DNA from: Treponema sp.
GTDB taxonomy: Bacteria; Spirochaetota; Spirochaetia; Treponematales; Treponemataceae
Reading direction: 5' to 3'
Length of the DNA stretch: 64,000 bases
Assembly (NCBI GenBank): GCA_024402565.1
Contig: JAKSTM010000006.1
Span: forward strand, 22,229 to 86,228
Below are positions 1 to 8,834 of the stretch, one piece after another. The notes beneath the pieces are model-generated. The model saw only the letters and a program-made list of their open reading frames with translations. It was not told where the DNA came from and did no database searches. Both the position numbers and the translations under genes were made by a program. Position 1 is the stretch's first letter. The number at the start of each line of letters is the position of its first letter.

Positions 1-116
1 AGTCTACAAAAACTAGTTCCCGCTACAAGATGGAATGCGACACATCGGTGTTCACAATGAAGACAAGTTTCATACGGATGTTCTTTTTCCGTATATTCAT
101 AAAATTCTGGAACCAT
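1..116 (-). CDS. Partial CDS, N-terminus of an unrecognised Cys/His-rich protein
   Basis: An open frame starts with ATG at 116 and runs off the left edge; 38 codons are visible. A strong ribosome site, GGGAGG, lies five bases upstream (complement of 122-127), and an in-frame stop sits further upstream, so the start is well supported. The peptide begins MVPEFYEYTEKEH and holds a CLHCEHRC cluster that could bind metal. It is co-directional with metH and begins 88 bases after the metH stop, so it may be the last gene of that operon. I do not recognise the family from this fragment. Confidence 0.5.
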   Translation of the reverse strand, partial: MVPEFYEYTEKEHPYETCLHCEHRCVAFHLVAGTSFCR

Positions 117-204
117 AAAGGCCTCCCGTTTAGCAATTTCAGGTCTGCAAGTAGGAATAAATCACCTGTATAATTAATATACTATATAAATTAAAAAGCG
201 TGCA

Positions 205-2694
205 TTATTTCACACCAAAAACTTCCTGTGCATAATGCACTGTATCAAGAGCGTCTTTAGCATATTTATCAGCACCAATCATATCAGCGTATTCCTGAGT
301 AAGAACTGCACCACCTACAACGGTCTTTACACCCGGAGCTTTTTTGTGAAGCAGCTCGATTGTTTCCTTCATGGCAGGAACGGTTGTAGTCATTAGTGCC
401 GAAAGGCCGACCAGAGGAACATTATCCTTTATTGCAGTTTCAACAATTTTTTCTGCAGGAACATCTTTTCCTAAATCGATAACTTCGAAGTCATAATTTT
501 CAAGAAGAACTTTTACAATGTTTTTTCCGATATCGTGAATGTCGCCGTGAACTGTTGCCACAATCACTTTTCCTTTTGGAGCCCCTTTCTTTCCTGTCCG
601 CGAAAGATATTCTTTAATCACTTCGAAAGCAGACTTAGCCGCTTCGGCAGACATTAAAAGCTGAGGAAGGAAAACCGTTTTCTTTTCAAAGCCTTTTCCA
701 ACAACATCAAGGCCGGGAATAAGATAATCGTTTATGATTTTTACGGCTTCTTCATTCTGTAATAGGTCAACTGTAATACGAGCGGCATCATCTTTAAGGC
801 CACGGATAACAGCGTTGCTTAAAGGATGAATACTGTCTGTTCCGGTCCCGCTGACTCCAGAACTTCCAGAAGAAGGTGCCGCTCCGCTGCCAGAAGTTCC
901 CGAAACTGGAGCTGTCACGGTAATACCCTGAGCAAAATCAATGTATTCAAGACAGTCTTTATCGTAGCCTTTAAGAAGGCAGAAAGAATGATAAGCCTTT
1001 TTGATTTCCAGAGCCAGAGGATTGATAATTGCCGAAGTAAGACCGTTTTCCATGGCAAGAGTGAAAAAAGCGCCGGTAACAAATTCACGGTTTGGAAGCC
1101 CGAATGAAATATTTGAAACACCAAGAACAGTTCCAACTCCCATAGAAGTTACCTGCTTTACTGTTTCAAGAGTTGCAAGGGCAGCATTTGTATCGGAGCT
1201 GACAGACATTGTAAGAGCATCGATAAGAATGTTCTTTTTTGAAATGCCGTAATATTCCGCGCGCTTAAGAATTTTGTTTACGATCTTCATGCGGCCGGCA
1301 CTAGTTTCCGGAATACCGCTTTCATCAAGAGTAAGGGCAACTACAACGCCGCCGTATTTTTTTACCAGAGGGAAAACCGCATCCATTACTTCACGTTTTC
1401 CATTTACGGAGTTAACAAGTGCCTTGCCGTTGTAACGGCGGAGAGCTGCTTCCATAACATCAGGAGATGAAGTATCAATCTGAAGAGGAATATCCGTTAC
1501 ACTCTGAAGTTCGCCCATTACGCGGACCATCATATCTTTTTCATCAATTTCAGGAAGTCCGACATTTACATCAAGAACATGATTTCCAGCACTTATCTGT
1601 TCAAGGCCCTGCTGAATGATATAAGGAATGTCATTATTACGCAGAGCTTCCTTGAACTTTTTCTTACCTGTCGGGTTAATTCGTTCCCCGATAATTACAG
1701 GCTTTGTTCCGATTTTAATCTGAACTCTTTTTGTATATGACGAAATTGTTGTGTCATTTTTTTCTGTTACTTCAACAGGATCCATTTTTTTGATTTCTGA
1801 TGAAAGTTTTGCAATGTGGGCAGGCGTTGTTCCGCAGCAGCCACCGAAAATAAGGGCCCCTTCTTTTGCAAACTTTTTCATCTGGCTTGTGAATGCGTTA
1901 GGACCAACATTGTAAACTGTTTTTCCGCCAACTACTTCAGGAAGACCTGCATTAGGCTTAATGATTACAGGAACAGATGAATTTTGAATAAGGCGGCTTA
2001 CAGCATCAGTCAGATCCGCAGGACCAAGACCGCAGTTCAAACCAAGAGCAGAAACTCCAAGTCCTTCAAGAATTGAAACCATTACTTCAGGAGTTGCCCC
2101 TGTCAAAAGACGAGAAGATTTGTCATAAACGTTTGTAACGAATATAGGAAGTATTTTTTTTGAAGCAGCCATAGCTTCTTTTGCCGCAATAACGGCAGCT
2201 TTTGTTTCGTAAGCATCATTCATGGTTTCGATGATTACGACATCTACGCCTTTACATTCCAGCGCAATGGAAATGGATTTTTTGAAAAGTGAAACTGCAT
2301 CTTCAAAGTCCAGGTCGCCCATAGGCTTCAAAAGTTTACCGCAAGGCCCAATGTCATAAGCCACAAAGCAGGGATGTTCTTCGGCTTCTTCAGGAGACAA
2401 AGTTTTTAGAAAATCTTTTTTTGCTTTGTTTGCATTTTTTATTGCGGCAGGAATAATGGCCTTCAATTCATCATCACTGAATTTTCCTTCGTAGGCGCCG
2501 AATGTATTTGTACAGACAATATTTGAACCGCTTGCATAATAGTTATAATGAAGAGCAATAATTTTATCGGCATGTTCAAGGTTCCAGCGTTCCGGAAGTT
2601 CACCAGGCTTTAAGCCCTGAGCCTGAAGTACAGAACCTGTACCTCCGTCCAGAAAGAGAAACTGTTTTCCAAGAATGTCTGAAAGTTTTTTCAT
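205..2694 (-). CDS. metH: B12-dependent methionine synthase, short form without reactivation domain
   Basis: Cobalamin-dependent methionine synthase, transferring a methyl group from methyl-tetrahydrofolate to homocysteine in the cytoplasm. Domain order: homocysteine-binding barrel at about residues 1-300, with the zinc-site GGCCGT motif near 285; pterin-binding barrel at about 325-590 (IGERINPTGKKKF); then cap and B12 domain with the cobalt-ligand motif DIHDIG at 718-723 (His720). At 829 aa it lacks the roughly 330-residue AdoMet reactivation domain of E. coli MetH; that function is encoded by the next gene upstream. A Ser/Gly/Ala-rich stretch at about 592-620, between pterin and cap domains, looks like an expanded flexible linker. 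The start is preceded by AGGAG. Likely operon metF, reactivation protein, metH. Confidence 0.96.
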   Translation of the reverse strand: MKKLSDILGKQFLFLDGGTGSVLQAQGLKPGELPERWNLEHADKIIALHYNYYASGSNIVCTNTFGAYEGKFSDDELKAIIPAAIKNANKAKKDFLKTLSPEEAEEHPCFVAYDIGPCGKLLKPMGDLDFEDAVSLFKKSISIALECKGVDVVIIETMNDAYETKAAVIAAKEAMAASKKILPIFVTNVYDKSSRLLTGATPEVMVSILEGLGVSALGLNCGLGPADLTDAVSRLIQNSSVPVIIKPNAGLPEVVGGKTVYNVGPNAFTSQMKKFAKEGALIFGGCCGTTPAHIAKLSSEIKKMDPVEVTEKNDTTISSYTKRVQIKIGTKPVIIGERINPTGKKKFKEALRNNDIPYIIQQGLEQISAGNHVLDVNVGLPEIDEKDMMVRVMGELQSVTDIPLQIDTSSPDVMEAALRRYNGKALVNSVNGKREVMDAVFPLVKKYGGVVVALTLDESGIPETSAGRMKIVNKILKRAEYYGISKKNILIDALTMSVSSDTNAALATLETVKQVTSMGVGTVLGVSNISFGLPNREFVTGAFFTLAMENGLTSAIINPLALEIKKAYHSFCLLKGYDKDCLEYIDFAQGITVTAPVSGTSGSGAAPSSGSSGVSGTGTDSIHPLSNAVIRGLKDDAARITVDLLQNEEAVKIINDYLIPGLDVVGKGFEKKTVFLPQLLMSAEAAKSAFEVIKEYLSRTGKKGAPKGKVIVATVHGDIHDIGKNIVKVLLENYDFEVIDLGKDVPAEKIVETAIKDNVPLVGLSALMTTTVPAMKETIELLHKKAPGVKTVVGGAVLTQEYADMIGADKYAKDALDTVHYAQEVFGVK

Positions 2695-2733
2695 ATTTTT
2701 TCTCCTAAAAGTAAACTCGACTTTCCAGTCGCC

Positions 2734-3333
2734 TTAAACACCAATAAATGCTGTAACGCTTTTTTCTGGTGCCATAATCAAAGTGTCCATTAAAGTAAGG
2801 CCTATTTTACTGCAGTTCAATAAACTGAAGAAGAGTTTCTGAGTTTCAAGAGGAAGATCTCCATAGCCGGGACTATAACGCCACTGCGCTTTTTTTCCTG
2901 AAGCTAAAGCTTCATCTTCTATTTTTTTATTGAACAGATTTATAAATTCTTCCACAAACATTGCGCCCGTTGCCTGAAGCACACAAGCCTTCGCTGCGTC
3001 TGTGTAGTTTGTTACACGAATAAGTTTATCAACTTCGCTTCCAATTGTTCCGGCAAACATAACGACGCGGTTGTGCCCATTCAAATTTTCTGCAAGTTTT
3101 TCGCTTACAATTTCTGTCCCGCCGATTATACATTTATTTCCGGAAACAGCTAAATTAAATTCATCCCATACAAGATTTGGACGCAAAACTTTCTGAAGTT
3201 CCGTAATGCTCTGGTCTATCATTTTGTCCACAACTTCATCGGGCTGGTGAAGCGCACGGTAACCAAGGTATCGGATAACTTCTTTTTTTGAGGCTGGAAT
3301 ATCTTTTGCTTCTAATTTATAAAAACGGTTCAT
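2734..3333 (-). CDS. Stand-alone methionine synthase reactivation (AdoMet-binding) domain protein
   Basis: A 199-residue protein matching the MetH activation domain. It carries RYSPGYGDLP at residues 152-161; the Arg-x-x-x-Gly-Tyr signature contacts AdoMet in E. coli MetH. The expected role is to bind the B12 domain of the short MetH and re-methylate oxidised cob(II)alamin using AdoMet. Residues 1-100 are helical and probably dock to MetH. The gene ends 40 bases before metH and lies downstream of metF, which supports the partnership. Separate reactivation proteins are known in Thermotoga-type systems, so the split itself is established; its operation here is inferred. A GC-rich inverted-repeat segment (3340-3425) separates it from metF. 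Confidence 0.9.
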   Translation of the reverse strand: MNRFYKLEAKDIPASKKEVIRYLGYRALHQPDEVVDKMIDQSITELQKVLRPNLVWDEFNLAVSGNKCIIGGTEIVSEKLAENLNGHNRVVMFAGTIGSEVDKLIRVTNYTDAAKACVLQATGAMFVEEFINLFNKKIEDEALASGKKAQWRYSPGYGDLPLETQKLFFSLLNCSKIGLTLMDTLIMAPEKSVTAFIGV

Positions 3334-3339
3334 GAGATT

Positions 3340-3426
3340 TTGGGGGTCTTAGGGGGAAAGGTGGCACACCGTCCCCCTAGGCGAAGGGGTAGCGCGCAAC
3401 AAAGTGCGCGCGAGGGGGAGACTTCC
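3340..3426. repeat. GC-rich inverted-repeat segment inside the met operon
   Basis: Between metF and the reactivation gene is an unusually G-rich stretch with self-complementary blocks: AGGGGGA and TCCCCCT pairs plus GCGCGC-type arms around 3392-3411. It contrasts with the AT-rich spacers elsewhere and resembles other GC-rich palindromic spacers in this window (26030-26260, 31713-31800, 56586-56715, 63870-63962) in character but not in exact sequence. It may form strong RNA hairpins between metF and the downstream genes. Confidence 0.5.
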
Positions 3427-3428
3427 CC

Positions 3429-4280
3429 CTACACTTCAAAAAGACTTCTTGTTGCCTCGTTGATTTTTTTTGCGATATACGGATTGTTCATTGTGTAAAG
3501 ATGAATTCCTTCAACGCCGTTTGTCACAAGGTCAACGATCTGGTCGATGGCATAAGCAATGCCCGCATCACGGATAGCTTCAGGCGAATCACCAAAACGT
3601 TCCATCATGCGTGTGAACTTTTTTGGAAGTTCCGCGTTTGTAAGGGCAACCATGCGTTCAATTCCCTTCTTATTTGTTACAGGCATAATGCCGGCTTCAA
3701 GAGGAGACTTTACACCTGCAAGACGTGCGCGTTCTACGAAACGGTAAAATTTTTCATTGTCAAAAAAAAGCTGGCTCAAAAAATGACTTGCACCTGAATC
3801 TTCCTTGCTTTTAAGGGCGCGGATATCCTGATAAATATCTGTGCTTTCAGGATGAAGTTCAGGATAACAGGCTGCATAAATTTTAAACTGATTGTCTTTG
3901 TCCCAGTCGCGGATAAAACGGATAAGCTGGTCTGCCTGATTGAATTCACCGCCCGGCTGAACACCTTCCACGCGGTCGCCGCGAAGAGCAAGAAGATTTT
4001 TTACTCCGGCATCTTTGAACTGACTCAACACAGAGGCAACCTGTTCTTTATTCATATTAATTCCAGGAAGATGAACGACACTTGCTGTTCCGCAGACTTC
4101 ATTAATGCGGCGCGCAATATTAAGTGTGTTCTCGCAGTTTGAAGAGCCGCCGGCTCCGTAAGTAACACTGATAAAATCGGGTTTCAGTTCTTTAAGCTCA
4201 TCAAGTGTTTTAAAAACTGTTTCAATACTTCCGTCTTTTTTTGGCGGAAAAACTTCCATAGAAAAAATCGTTTTACTCAT
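3429..4280 (-). CDS. metF: 5,10-methylenetetrahydrofolate reductase
   Basis: MetF reduces methylene-tetrahydrofolate to methyl-tetrahydrofolate, the methyl donor for MetH. The 283-residue length fits the single-domain bacterial enzyme. Family motifs are visible: SMEVFPPKK at the N-terminus (equivalent to the SFEFFPP segment with the catalytic Glu), SVTYGAGGS, and ALRGD near residue 100. The gene leads the met cluster. A -10-like TAAACT (complement of 4287-4292) lies exactly six bases before the ATG with no Shine-Dalgarno sequence, so transcription may start at the ATG. A second possible -10, TATACC, lies further upstream. No cobalamin, SAM or folate riboswitch fits in the 78-base gap to the transporter gene. 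Confidence 0.95.
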   Translation of the reverse strand: MSKTIFSMEVFPPKKDGSIETVFKTLDELKELKPDFISVTYGAGGSSNCENTLNIARRINEVCGTASVVHLPGINMNKEQVASVLSQFKDAGVKNLLALRGDRVEGVQPGGEFNQADQLIRFIRDWDKDNQFKIYAACYPELHPESTDIYQDIRALKSKEDSGASHFLSQLFFDNEKFYRFVERARLAGVKSPLEAGIMPVTNKKGIERMVALTNAELPKKFTRMMERFGDSPEAIRDAGIAYAIDQIVDLVTNGVEGIHLYTMNNPYIAKKINEATRSLFEV

Positions 4281-4358
4281 AAAGAAAGTTTAACGGAAAT
4301 AAGGGGTATAATCTATTCGATTATTTTTATGATGAAGTATAGGAAAAAGTTATAACGG

Positions 4359-5096
4359 TTAAATCTGCGGAATTTTAAGTTCTGGATGCATATAAGTTTT
4401 TACTTCCGTCTTATAAACTGCTGAAAGATTTTCTGATGTAAGAACGTCCTGAACAGAACCTTGAAAACAAAGCTGACTTTCGTTCTGACATTTTCCAAGC
4501 AAAACGATTTTTTCTGCAAAACGGGCTGCCATGTTTATATCGTGAATGGAAACAAGAACAGCTTTTTTCTGTTCGGAACATTTTTCTTTCAAAAGTTTCA
4601 TAAGGCTTTCCGAAGCAACAAAATCAAGAGAAGACAAAGGTTCATCTAAAAGAAGAAAATCTGTTCTTTGGGCAAAGCTTCTTGCAATGCGAACTTTCTG
4701 AAACTCGCCGCCTGAAATTTCATGAACTGATTTTTCTGACAAAGTTTCGAGACCGAAATCTTTTATGACTTCTTCTGCGATTTTGAAATCTTCTTTTGTG
4801 TAGTTCCCAAGTTTTCCTGTATAGCAGAAGCGGCCGCTTAGGACTGTGTCGAAGACCGTGTAATCCCAGAGCGCATTTTCATTTTGAGTAAGAAATGATA
4901 TTTTCTTTGCCCGTTCCTTTGCATTTTTAATTTCTGCAGAATCCGCAAGAGAGTGAAGCAAAGTTGATTTTCCACTTCCGTTAGGACCGCAAAGACAGAC
5001 AAAATCTCCCGGTTCAAGTGAAAAAGAAATATCAGAAAGAACTTTTTTATTTTTTGAATATTCAAAAGAAAAATTTTTGAGAGCGAGATTATTCAT
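4359..5096 (-). CDS. ABC transporter ATPase, cobalamin/iron-chelate type (BtuD/FecE-like)
   Basis: A 245-residue ATPase that energises the adjacent permease. Walker A is GPNGSGKST near residues 38-46, the signature is ISGGE, and Walker B is FLLLDEP followed by a D-loop SSLD. The start overlaps the permease stop by eight bases, indicating translational coupling. Position directly upstream of metF-metH makes vitamin B12 the likeliest cargo, since MetH needs it, but a haem or siderophore substrate cannot be excluded from sequence alone. Confidence 0.88.
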   Translation of the reverse strand: MNNLALKNFSFEYSKNKKVLSDISFSLEPGDFVCLCGPNGSGKSTLLHSLADSAEIKNAKERAKKISFLTQNENALWDYTVFDTVLSGRFCYTGKLGNYTKEDFKIAEEVIKDFGLETLSEKSVHEISGGEFQKVRIARSFAQRTDFLLLDEPLSSLDFVASESLMKLLKEKCSEQKKAVLVSIHDINMAARFAEKIVLLGKCQNESQLCFQGSVQDVLTSENLSAVYKTEVKTYMHPELKIPQI

Positions 5097-6054
5097 TGCG
5101 CCCTCCTTTCTTCTGAAAAATCAGCATGATGAAAAATGGAACCCCGATAAACGAAGTTATGATTCCGCATGGAAGTTCACCAGGCTTCATTACAATACGG
5201 GCAATTGTATCTGCTGCAAGAAGAAGAGTGGCTCCGCCTAGGGCAGAAGTCCAGACAAGGGTTTTACTTTTGGAAGAAAAAATGCGACGCATAATATGCG
5301 GAGCCACGAGGCCCACAAAGCTGATTGTTCCTCCGGCACATACTGCAACGCTTACGGCAAGGCTTCCCTCCCCTATCACAAGAAGCCTTAAAAGTGAAAC
5401 ATTAACTCCAAGGTTTCGGGCGTTTTCTTCTCCGCCGTTCAAAAGGTCAAGCGGATTCAAAATCAATGCCATTAAAACAAATGCCAGGACGGCCGGAATA
5501 ATCACAAACTTAAGTTCATTTAATCCGCGGCCATTGAAACTTCCAAGAAGCCAGGAATAAATGCCGTAGAGTTCCTTGTTATGCATGAGCATAATCATGC
5601 TTGAAACGGAAGAATAAAAAGTTCCAAGGGCTGTTCCGCAAAGAAGGAGAACTACTGAAGTCACCCGTTTACCAGAAGAAGAAATAAAGGCGAGAACAAG
5701 GCCGCTTAAAAAGGCGCCGAGAAAAGCTGCAATGTTTATGGACGAGACAAAGCCGTCGAGAAAAGAAAATCCGCCAAGACAGGCTGAAGAAACGGCGCCT
5801 AAGGTTGCGCCGGAAGAAATGCCTAAAAGTCCAGGTTCTGCAAGCGGATTTCTGAAAAACAGCTGGAACACAGCGCCGCTTCCGGCAAGGAGAGCACCCG
5901 ATAAAAGAACCAGTACGGAACGGGGAAGCCTTAAATATCTGATTAAGAAAAGAGTCGGTTTTTCGGCGCCAAAGAAAAGGCTTCCGCAAAAAGCAAGAAC
6001 CAGAACAAAAATTAAAATGAGTACTTTAAAAAATGTTCCGGTTCTTTTTTTCAT
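5089..6054 (-). CDS. ABC transporter permease, FecCD/BtuC family
   Basis: A 321-residue inner-membrane permease with about nine or ten hydrophobic segments and the family pattern LLSGALLAGSGAVFQLFFRNPLAEP, characteristic of BtuC/FecC permeases. It forms the pore with the ATPase downstream (eight-base overlap) and receives substrate from the binding protein encoded five bases upstream. Substrate inferred as cobalamin from the met gene neighbourhood. Confidence 0.9.
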   Translation of the reverse strand: MKKRTGTFFKVLILIFVLVLAFCGSLFFGAEKPTLFLIRYLRLPRSVLVLLSGALLAGSGAVFQLFFRNPLAEPGLLGISSGATLGAVSSACLGGFSFLDGFVSSINIAAFLGAFLSGLVLAFISSSGKRVTSVVLLLCGTALGTFYSSVSSMIMLMHNKELYGIYSWLLGSFNGRGLNELKFVIIPAVLAFVLMALILNPLDLLNGGEENARNLGVNVSLLRLLVIGEGSLAVSVAVCAGGTISFVGLVAPHIMRRIFSSKSKTLVWTSALGGATLLLAADTIARIVMKPGELPCGIITSFIGVPFFIMLIFQKKGGRNE

Positions 6055-6059
6055 AAAAA

Positions 6060-6872
6060 TTATTTCAGAAGTTCTGACAAAGTTTCAGCGGCTTCCAGGA
6101 TGCGAGGTCCTGGGCGGCTGAAAACATCATCATTTACATTGTAGATTTTTTTATTTTTCACAGCAGAAAGATACTTCCAGCCGTTACGATCTGGAACTTC
6201 GGTTACATCTCCAAAAGGAAGAATGATTACCTGAGGATTCCGGGAAAGAATTGATTCTTCGCTTACCATTGGATAAGCCTGGTCTGTGATATCAGCAAAA
6301 ATATTTTTTCCGCCGCTAATATAAATCAGTTCATTGATAAATGAAGATCCACCAATACTCATATATGGAGCGTTCCAGATTTCCCAGTAAACTGATTTAC
6401 GTTTTTTATCAGAAATCTTTGCTGTCTTTTTCTGGATTCTTTCAAAACCTACTTTCATTTCTGAAACAAGTTTTTCTGCATTTTCTTCGCATCCTGTTTT
6501 TGTTCCCATAAAAATGATTTCATCAAAAACGCCCTGAACGGAATCAGCAGAAGAAAGATAAAGTTCTATTCCAAACTGATCGCAGCTTTCTTTTAAAAAG
6601 TCATGCATTCCTTTTGAACCGTAAACAAGGTCCGGTTCATAAGAAACGATTGTTTCAATGCTCAAAGTTTTTCCGTCAAAACCGCCAACGCTTTTTATAG
6701 CTTCTGCTTCGGCCGGAAAATTACAGAAATCTGTGCGTGCCGCAATTTTATCTCCTGCCCCAATGGCGAAAAGAATTTCGCATCCCGACGGAGAAAGTAC
6801 AACGATCCGATCTGCTGCAAAAGCGGATAGAGAGAAAAATAAAAATATAAGAGAAACAACAAATTTCTTCAT
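6060..6872 (-). CDS. Periplasmic substrate-binding protein, BtuF-like
   Basis: A 270-residue exported binding protein. An N-terminal signal peptide (about residues 1-19, ending SAFAA) is followed by DRIVVLSPSGCEILFAIGAGDKI, typical of BtuF/FhuD class III binding proteins, and later RNPQVIILPFGD. It lacks an obvious lipobox cysteine, so it is probably soluble in the periplasm. It is the first gene of the binding-protein, permease, ATPase set. Only 20 bases separate it from pyrC, leaving no room for a cobalamin riboswitch, so it may be co-transcribed with pyrC or expressed from inside that gene. Confidence 0.88.
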   Translation of the reverse strand: MKKFVVSLIFLFFSLSAFAADRIVVLSPSGCEILFAIGAGDKIAARTDFCNFPAEAEAIKSVGGFDGKTLSIETIVSYEPDLVYGSKGMHDFLKESCDQFGIELYLSSADSVQGVFDEIIFMGTKTGCEENAEKLVSEMKVGFERIQKKTAKISDKKRKSVYWEIWNAPYMSIGGSSFINELIYISGGKNIFADITDQAYPMVSEESILSRNPQVIILPFGDVTEVPDRNGWKYLSAVKNKKIYNVNDDVFSRPGPRILEAAETLSELLK

Positions 6873-6892
6873 ATATATTCTTCAGTTCGACT

Positions 6893-8308
6893 CTATTGTT
6901 CGATAACCATTCGACCATTCAGGAATAAAGCACGCACTTTTCCTGTTAGGACGCGGCCTGTGAACGGAGTCCACTTTCCTTTGGAATAAAAAAGGCTTGG
7001 ATCAACTTTCCACTGAAGTTCAGGGTCCACAATAGTAAAGTCCGCATCATAATTCTGGCAAAGCAAACCTTTCTTTAATCCTAATATTCTGGCTGGATTT
7101 GCAGACATAAGCTGAGAAAGTTTTTTAGCGCTAATTTGTTTTGTACAAACCAAATCTGTGTGACATGCCGCATACGACACTTCTATTCCAGTAAAGCCCG
7201 GAGCACCGTTTTCTTTATCTTCCTGTGTATGAGGAGCATGGTCTGTAGAAATGCAATCTACAGTTCCATCTTTTATTGCTTCAATAATTGCTTTATTATC
7301 TTCAATTGATCGGATTGGAGGATTAACAATCGCAAGCATTTCTTTCCAATCATAAGCACTGCAGCAAATATGATGAGGTGTTACTTCGCAGGAAACTTTT
7401 GTATAACCGCGTTTCTTTGCCTGACGCACATAATCAATTGAAAGTTCTGTGGAAACATGACAAAGATGAACTTTAGCATGAGCAAGTTCTGCGAGGGCAA
7501 TATTTCTCTGTGTAAGAGAATCTTCGGCAGTACGCAGAAGTTCATTTGCATTCATAAAATCATCACGAATTCTTTGTGCAACGTCTGAAGACACATCCCC
7601 AATTTCCTGAATCTTAAGAGGATCCAATGGAATATTATTTTCTTTTATTGTTTTAAGCGCATGCTGACGGAAAGGCTTTGCCATAGCAGCAAGTTCTGGA
7701 TCTTCACAATGACAGGCAACAACCAAACCTTTCTTTGCAGCCTTTTCCATAGCATTCAGCATTATTTCGGTAGAAGCGACTTCACGGCCATCTTCAGAAA
7801 TAACCGGAGTTCTTTCAGGATCCAGTTCATCAATATGACTGATATCTTTCCCTTCAAAATCTTTTGTTATGCTTACAACCTGAAGAACATTTGTATAGCC
7901 AAGCTGCTTTGCTTCATTCATAACAGCTCCTGCCTGATTCTTAGACGAAACAACAGGATTTGTATTTGGCATGGCACAAATTGTTCCGAAACCACCTGAT
8001 GCACAAGCATGAGTTCCTGTTTCCAGATCTTCTTTTTGAGGTTGTCCCGGATAACGCAGGTGAACATGCATATCAATAAAAGCTGGTGTTAATGTAAGAC
8101 CTGCAGCATCAAAAAGCTCAAGTGTACAATCATCATTATACCCGTCTTCCATAAGAACAGCTTTTGCCATTGCAGACACTGTATTTGCATTAGTGAAATA
8201 GCCATTAAAAACAGAACGGATTTTGCCGTCTACAGAAAGCACTGCACCCGGAGTGTCTGTGCTTTCATCAAGCAGCATTGCATTATAAATAAGGAGAGCG
8301 TGTGTCAT
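6893..8308 (-). CDS. pyrC: Dihydroorotase
   Basis: Dihydroorotase closes carbamoyl-aspartate to dihydroorotate in pyrimidine synthesis. The 471-residue class I enzyme has the metal motif HVHLRYPG (near residue 82), AMPNTNPV, CHCED and STDHAPH. It starts two bases after pyrI stops, so the two are co-transcribed. The catalytic subunit gene pyrB is not in the window. Confidence 0.94.
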   Translation of the reverse strand: MTHALLIYNAMLLDESTDTPGAVLSVDGKIRSVFNGYFTNANTVSAMAKAVLMEDGYNDDCTLELFDAAGLTLTPAFIDMHVHLRYPGQPQKEDLETGTHACASGGFGTICAMPNTNPVVSSKNQAGAVMNEAKQLGYTNVLQVVSITKDFEGKDISHIDELDPERTPVISEDGREVASTEIMLNAMEKAAKKGLVVACHCEDPELAAMAKPFRQHALKTIKENNIPLDPLKIQEIGDVSSDVAQRIRDDFMNANELLRTAEDSLTQRNIALAELAHAKVHLCHVSTELSIDYVRQAKKRGYTKVSCEVTPHHICCSAYDWKEMLAIVNPPIRSIEDNKAIIEAIKDGTVDCISTDHAPHTQEDKENGAPGFTGIEVSYAACHTDLVCTKQISAKKLSQLMSANPARILGLKKGLLCQNYDADFTIVDPELQWKVDPSLFYSKGKWTPFTGRVLTGKVRALFLNGRMVIEQ

Positions 8309-8310
8309 AT

Positions 8311-8739
8311 TTAGTTATTTGCATTATAAAGAGTATCGCAATATTCACAGCGATAAATTCCTTTTATTCGATCTACCAGAAGGAATGTAGGAGTAACGTA
8401 ATGTTCGGTAACTGTGATACAACGTGGATTTTTACAGTTGAAAACACCCTGAACTCTGTCAGGTAATTCCATGTTGATTTTTCTTACGATTTTTTCATCT
8501 TCGATAACATTTACACAGATATTTGGATCAATAAATCCAAGCACTGAATAATCAATATTAATAATATTATCGATTTTAATTATATCTTTCTTTCCTGATT
8601 TTTTTGACTGAACGTTCTGAATCAAACAAGATGTAAATGGAGCTTTATCCAAACCAAGCCACTGAAAGATTTTCATTCCGGTCCCTGCAGAGATGTGGTC
8701 AATTACAAGGCCGTTTTTAATTGTATTTACGTTTAACAT
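8311..8739 (-). CDS. pyrI: Aspartate carbamoyltransferase regulatory subunit
   Basis: A 142-residue PyrI with an N-terminal allosteric nucleotide-binding domain and a C-terminal zinc domain whose four cysteines are in place (Cys102, Cys107, Cys131, Cys134). It should assemble with PyrB trimers and confer CTP/ATP control. PyrI is normally encoded with PyrB; here it is paired with pyrC, and pyrB must lie elsewhere. The start is unusual: TATAAT (complement of 8746-8751) is exactly six bases before the ATG and there is no ribosome site, implying a leaderless message. Confidence 0.93.
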   Translation of the reverse strand: MLNVNTIKNGLVIDHISAGTGMKIFQWLGLDKAPFTSCLIQNVQSKKSGKKDIIKIDNIINIDYSVLGFIDPNICVNVIEDEKIVRKINMELPDRVQGVFNCKNPRCITVTEHYVTPTFLLVDRIKGIYRCEYCDTLYNANN

Positions 8740-8834
8740 GGCTTGATTATAACACTTTGTCAGTATTTGTTTAACAGATAAATTAATGTTTAAAATTCGC
8801 TTTTAAGGCACATTTTTTTCTTTATTTTTTTTCT
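8740..8834. repeat. AT-rich spacer with short T-rich tandem repeat
   Basis: Upstream of pyrI and downstream of the LuxR-type gene. At about 8813-8848 a T-rich unit (ttctttatttttt) recurs about three times and runs up to the stop codon of the regulator. Such a homopolymer-rich tract could vary in length by slippage. It also provides the U-rich end expected after the regulator gene, though I see no strong GC hairpin. Confidence 0.4.

Noticed and set aside
4281..4358. Cobalamin, SAM or THF riboswitch before metF
   Set aside because: The gap is only 78 bases and lacks any conserved riboswitch block.
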